The notes under the pieces were generated by a model that saw nothing but the letters and a program-made list of their open reading frames with translations, made no database searches and was not told the origin of the DNA. 64,000 nt of DNA from contig JAUJPP010000007.1 of assembly GCA_030562195.1 (NCBI GenBank), forward strand, positions 29,013,769 through 29,077,768, read 5' to 3'. Origin of the DNA: Nipponacmea schrenckii (Eukaryota > Mollusca > Gastropoda > Lottiidae). Below are positions 58,413 to 64,000 of this stretch, in pieces (the first letter of the stretch is position 1; every line of letters begins with the position of its first letter). The position numbers and the translations under genes were made by a program.

Positions 58413-60190
58413 ATATGTTTAAGGAAATATGCCATTCCACAGCTTCAAAATTAATTATGAAAGTTATTAATAGAAGTACCATGCTGAGTTTTATAGAGAA
58501 GTAACTAAAAGGTAGCATAATTCCCTGCAGAAACTCAGGTCTAATTATCTAATTTAGTGGTTTGTGTGGGTAGTAAAATGTGTCTGTATTCATATGAATA
58601 AAATAACTTAGTATGTTTATGTCAGAGACACCAGTCAGAGAAAAATCCTGCCTTTAAATATTCACAAAAAAAAATGCAGTATATTATATTGATAACATAT
58701 CGATTTCTTTACCTTTGTTAAGCTATTTCTTTTACTTTATCAATTCAACTATCTATGATTCGATATCAGATATGCAATTTTATATCTAAACATTCAAACA
58801 ATTCACATGTGACTTCACGTTTAGCGAGACATGATTTCATCGATCCTTAACAGTTTAAAAACAATGTGTATTCATTCGATAAAAAATAAACCCTAAAGAT
58901 TTATCAAGTGTTTTAGTTGACAATATAAGGTTCTTTGTATCCTTACTGTAAACACGTTGTTATATAGACACATATTTCTTCTGATATTTATATGGCCTAA
59001 TGGCCATTGCTTCACAACCTTTGTGCAATGTTCAGAAATGTTAGATACCTTGTCAGTTCCAGGGTGATAACTGAACCCTTGGGTATTTATTTACATGTAT
59101 GCCATCTAGGACTTGTACTTTTATAGTGTCCTGTATTTTGACATTTTCATCTAGATTAAATAAGGTTTATTCAAGTCAAACATTTTATTTTGAGAACATG
59201 TTTATGGCTTCATATGACTATATGTGAAAATAAAATATGGCCAATTATATTTTGTTTGTGAAGCGTATGTTTGTTCATCAGGCCTTTTCAACCTGCTTCT
59301 ATTTCGCCCTTTCAGAATCCTTGATTGATACTCCGTATTAATCCTTACAATTCTTTCTTATTTTTCTTCTGTCCAGAGAATTTAGTCTCATAGTGAAGGA
59401 TTACTTTAATGATAATTATCTAAAATGTTATTCTAGACTAAAAAGTGTCTTATTAACTCCCAAAAATGGCCTCATCGGGTTGAAAACCTTGGGCTATCCT
59501 TTGTGAGAGGCAGCAGTTGTTTAATTAGGAAATGAAAAAATAAAAGAGTATAAACCCAATTTCATTTATGCCTGGTTGTTGATCAAATGGATTTTGAGTT
59601 GGATGATGATAGTATATGAACAATAGAGTATATCTACATCTATCAATAAATCCAATAACACCTTGTGTTTTATGATATACTAACTAACAGGTGGAAAATA
59701 ATTCATCAATGTACTGGTATATGATTTTATCGGTAAGCAATAAACACACTCCGCTTCAGGACACAGTCACTATCTATTGTATACGATTGTTGTAATATTG
59801 TGTTTGTATTGAAATAGATATATTATTATTATGAGATGAATAAGTTCCAAGGATATTAGCAAATGAATTTATGACAAAGGTTAATGGTCATTTGACACTT
59901 ATCTCTAAGCTGAATGATTTAATAAGGAAAGCTTATGTTATGTCCCATTGTTTTGTCATCAACTATATAGTCCAATTCTGTAGTCCAAATGAGATTTAAA
60001 TGAATTTGTGTAAATTTTGAAATCTTTTGAAAGACTAGTTTACACTCTGATAATTTTGAATAAACCACAACAAGTTTTGCCCCAGTTAACTGCACCTAGG
60101 TAAAAATATACAAAATACTGGTCAAGTGATATAATCCTTTAAATTTTTATGTATCTATTGATAAAGCTAAATTTGATTTGACAAATCTTC
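58413..60190. other. Non-coding stretch
   Basis: AT-rich sequence without supported genes or element termini. Confidence 0.4.
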
Positions 60191-60199
60191 AAATAAGAG

Positions 60200-60565
60200 T
60201 CAATAAATATTGAAATCAAATGGGGGGGTCAATTGATATTGATATCAAATAAGAGTCAATAAAAATTGAAATCAATGGGGAGGTCAATACATGTTGATAT
60301 ATAGGAGTCAATCAATATTAATATCATATGGGAGTCAATCAATATTGATATATTGGGAGTCAATCAATATTGATATCATATGGGGAGTCAATCAATATTG
60401 TTGTCAAATGTAAGTCAATCAATATTGATATCATATGGGGAGTCAATCAATATTGATATCATATTTTTATCATATGGGGAGTTAATCAATATTGATATCA
60501 AATGTGAGTCAATCAATATTGATATTAAATGTGAGTCAATCAATATTGATATCATATTGGGAGTC
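60200..60565 (+). repeat. ~27-bp minisatellite with palindromic core
   Basis: About 13 units of 'gggagtcaatcaatattgatatcatat'. Each unit contains ATCAATATTGAT, a perfect 12-base palindrome, so the array can form serial cruciforms or bind dimeric factors. The frames through it are repeat artefacts. Confidence 0.8.
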
Positions 60566-63500
60566 CATCGATAAGGGATGTATGATCTGTATTGCACATG
60601 TTTCCAATACATTGAATGTCTGACTTTTGTTAATGGTAGTACTTAATCAAAATGGATAGTATTGATTGCTCTGCCTCTTCTGGAAGTGTATGAAAAATAT
60701 AAAACATTTGTATTTACCCAGACACATTGACATTGAGCCAGTACATGTATAAAATTGAACTAAAACCTAGTAGCTGGAAATCTTCTTGTGGTTTTCTTCT
60801 AGTTCTTTTAATGGCAATCAAATGTCAACTTCATTTGAAAGACATTGTGCTGCTCCAAGACCTTAAATGAATCTAATCTTTATTCTGTAAAGCAACGTTT
60901 ACACTGCCGATAAAAAAGTAAATCGTACACAGCTCTGTCTGGGCCCACATCTATACACATCTGCTCTAGAGTCAGTAGAGGCAATAAAAATCATGGTCAT
61001 TGCCAAACAAATGTTACACACAAATTGATAATGTTAAGTGGTTATTTTTGTCACTTTTAAACTGCCAACGTGTCTTTGGAAGCTCTAATTTGTTTTGTTG
61101 TGCTGGAATTATCTTGTCACATAAAATAGCAATATGTGTTTAAATATTTTTTATCCTTGTTGTGCAGACACTTTACATTCAAAAAGAAACAGAATATCGA
61201 ATAAAAATCTCTTTATGTGACTTGTGTTTCGTCTAGTCTGTAGTTTCTACGATTGAAATTACCTGGTCACGGTCATGAACGTTCACTTTTGGCAAGTGAT
61301 TTCAAAATTTGTTTCGTGCAACATAATTAGGATGATTTTATCAGCTAATTTTGTTAAAAATGATACAATAATGTCCTTAAGGAATGAAAATTGATATTTT
61401 GAAAAATGATGATGTGTATTGACGTTGGATCAGAAATTCACTTCCGGACTCTTTATTTGGTATAAGTATCCGTTTTAGATAAATGGCCTTAAGCGACATT
61501 GAAGGACAATAGTGGTTTTAAATATCTATAAGAAGACTTCCTGACCTATAGGACACTTAAGATCTCATTGACTATTATTCCAGTTCCAATATATTTCATC
61601 AAGCTGAGAGAAATTCTTTTCTTATCACATTGACTGAAAGTTGATAAAGAAGCAAGCGTGCTCTAGTTAATGTCATTTTGAAGGTTGAATTCTGAGACAT
61701 TTAAAAGAAAACTGTCAAGAACCTTGTCAATCTCACTTCATTAGTCATCATTATGATAAAAATATGATCTCGCTGTATTGTGTCTTATTATGACAATACA
61801 TTTAATATGAGAACTAATTTTCTTTATGATAAAACCATGATTTTAGTATCGTGAAATACCTGCATCATGATCCTCATGACGAATGTTTGTGTGAGTCTTT
61901 CTTTTGACCCATAATCAGAAAATCTAAAAATATTTAATATAAGTTATTGCCCTTGTTCTTGATAATGATATAATTTTAGCTCACAGACAGATGCTATTTT
62001 TGCCAGATTTTTGACTAACCTTGGTAATATTGTTCATTAAGTCACCCCTAATAGTTTGAAGCAGTGTATGATTGGAGGTTAATACTGAATATTATAGATG
62101 GTATTAGGTGTTATTACTCAGTCTGGTCAGCTATCCCTATATCTCTTAAGTGTTCCAAACCTGTAACACACTTATTTTTTTTTCCTTTCAACTAAAGGCC
62201 TTTATTTATGTTGGCCTCTCTGACCAGGAGAGAGGAAAGAGATCAAATATTATTAGGGGATGAGATTTACATTGTAAGCGGCAGTTGAAATACAAGCAAA
62301 AACTGGTATTTTATTATTTTAATGATCTACTATTAAATATTTTGACATTGAAAAAGGTTGATTCCCGTGAAAGCTATGTATGGTTAAGAAAGAACAAGAA
62401 AATTGGTAGAATTATGTCTCCTGACAGTAGATTCGGAGCCAGAATGCAAAAGGCAAAATGGGTAGATTAGACATGTATGACTGTGACAAGAAAATGATTT
62501 TTTTACCAGTAGTGTATATGAGGACTCCCTTTAAATTTTGCATTTGTTGCATGCAAAATACAACTTTCAACTGATTAGGAATCATTGGGGATAAAACTTG
62601 ATCATGGTGAAAATCATTTTATTAAAGATCAAAGAATAATAGTCTTGAAATTTCATGGAATTTGTCATTTCATGTAGCTTTAAGGTGTCTGAAATTATCC
62701 ACCTGAATTAACTAACATTTTCTTTAAAAAAAAGAAGAGGGAAACAACGCTTTTTATTTCAAGTTAACAAGTTATCCTTGAACAAACATCTTTGATCTTT
62801 TTTCTGAATTCTGCCATTGTGCTAGATCCATACATGTGTAATCTTCTGATTTTGACGGGTTTCTACCGCCTTTGGATGTTGTCTCCTTATCTACCGCCGG
62901 GAGACCCAAATCTAGCGATTTTTTTTGCAGTGGGTTCTATCGAACGCACTGCTTTGTTTTGCAAATGACTATTTTTTTTTTTTTTTTTTTTTTTTTTTCT
63001 CGCTTTCTGGTCAGAACGCACAGCCAAAACTGTGCATGTCACATATCAGTTCACATGATCATCTCTCACACATTGCATGTCCGTACTAGGTGAATGTAAA
63101 ATGACGCATTTTCGTCACACCGGAAGTGACTTAGGACGTCAATTTTAAAAAAGACCATTGCAATTGTCAATAGCATTCTGTATTCATTTCCATCGCACTT
63201 TCAGCTTTGTTCATCATTTTGAACAAAAGCTCAAAAGATAGCACTTTAAAAAATTTCAGATTTTGACTTTTGTCGCTGACATTTTTAATTTAAATTTTTG
63301 TGTTTTTTTCAACTTCTACAGTTTTATTTCGATCGAATTGAAAACTTACAAGTGGATAGACATTTTAATTGCGAACAAAATTCATTTTTCAAAATTTCGA
63401 TATTACTTCCGGTTTTGACGTCATTTGCTTCTAAAGTTGAAATTTTAACTTCCGGAATTTAACAGATATTTGAAATTTTTTTTCGGACATATGATATTAG

Positions 63501-64000
63501 TAATAAAAGAAGAATTATACATTAATAAAATTTGTCCCAGATTCATCGGATCAGCCGCCATCTTGATATGCCTAATTTCTCTATAAAAGTACTTTTTGGG
63601 ATCAGGGTTTTCTCCGATTTGTATTATTTTTATGTATTTTTTATCATTGAATAATTCCTCACAATTGTGTGGGAGCCGATTTTTGAATTTTGATTTCAAA
63701 TTTTAGTTATTTCCGGTTGAATTTTTGAAAAAACTCCCAAATCTGTCAAGACTCATATCTTGTGACCTTGACCTTTGTGACCTTGTGACCTGCACCAATG
63801 TTGTTGCATTTTGTGAGATCTATCCAAATATACCAACATCGCTACGTGCAACATCAACCTTTCATTCTACAGCCATTTGAAAATCTCGAATTTTAACTTT
63901 GAAGAGCTCTGTCACGTGACCTAATGGACATATGACAATGTGGCTTGTGTATTTTTAATGTGCGTCATCTCACCTTTCTAAACATATATTACACTTGATA
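60566..64000. other. Non-coding stretch with simple repeats
   Basis: I find no supported gene. A T30-class homopolymer lies at 62970-62998. A HINE-like shard is near 61930-62000. From about 63115 to 63720 several CCGGAAGTGAC / TTTGACGTCA-type motifs in both orientations suggest an interspersed repeat. A cluster of nuclear-receptor half-sites is at 63762-63795. Confidence 0.45.

Noticed and set aside
62285..62470. 61-codon plus-strand frame
   Set aside because: No homology, splice or promoter context; within chance expectation.

Overview
This is a window of a AT-rich, intron-bearing animal nuclear genome. Genes are split by GT-AG introns, most of the sequence is interspersed repeats, and there is no operon structure. 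A pearl/HINE-type Helentron element with internal tandem repeats, Tx1-type and other LINEs, a Tc1 element and a Polinton all fit a lophotrochozoan, most likely a mollusc. That placement is inference, not proof. A 500-N placeholder gap lies at 20126-20625.

Layout. 1-1185 is a broken LINE. 1361-2420 is a single-coding-exon Ser/Thr protein kinase on the minus strand, with a 5' UTR exon upstream. 3345-33870 is a tandem array of about seven decayed or intact copies of one unit: a 70-codon plus-strand ORF, a two-exon C2H2 zinc-finger gene (minus), and the last exon of a serine-protease homologue (minus). The array is punctured by a Tx1-like LINE fragment (4935-6083), copies of a second LINE 3' end (11958-13120; 15356-15995 plus 19437-19953), a Polinton-derived element (15996-19431), a third LINE (21031-25332; 3' copy at 28911-30822) and a Tc1 transposon (25642-27146). 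At the right edge of the array sits the complete parent of the protease exon: an 11-exon minus-strand gene (33091-41384) for a secreted, mucin-like protein of about 1121 residues ending in a catalytically dead trypsin-like domain. Every exon phase closes.

42200-44870 is a HINE/pearl-like element with a 160-bp tandem core, lying inside another repeat. 44880-47000 is a decayed Ty3/Gypsy gag-pro-RT (minus). 47-64 kb is mostly non-coding. It holds a few candidate 5' exons of a plus-strand gene, several minisatellites (42, 41 and about 27 bp units), a pogo-like MITE and a solitary HINE end.

The most unusual object is the 3.4-kb Polinton derivative. It has perfect ~230-bp inverted termini starting AG, a 5-bp target duplication that can be checked against an uninterrupted paralogue at 12598, an adenain-type cysteine protease, a probable N-terminus of a Polinton DNA polymerase, three small ORFs with compact E-box/CCAAT/TATA promoters, and three consecutive perfect hairpins between two convergent genes. 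The first hairpin has the geometry of a histone-mRNA 3' stem-loop. Its centre is replaced by a patch copied from the neighbouring repeat unit, which is either a real rearrangement or an assembly chimera.
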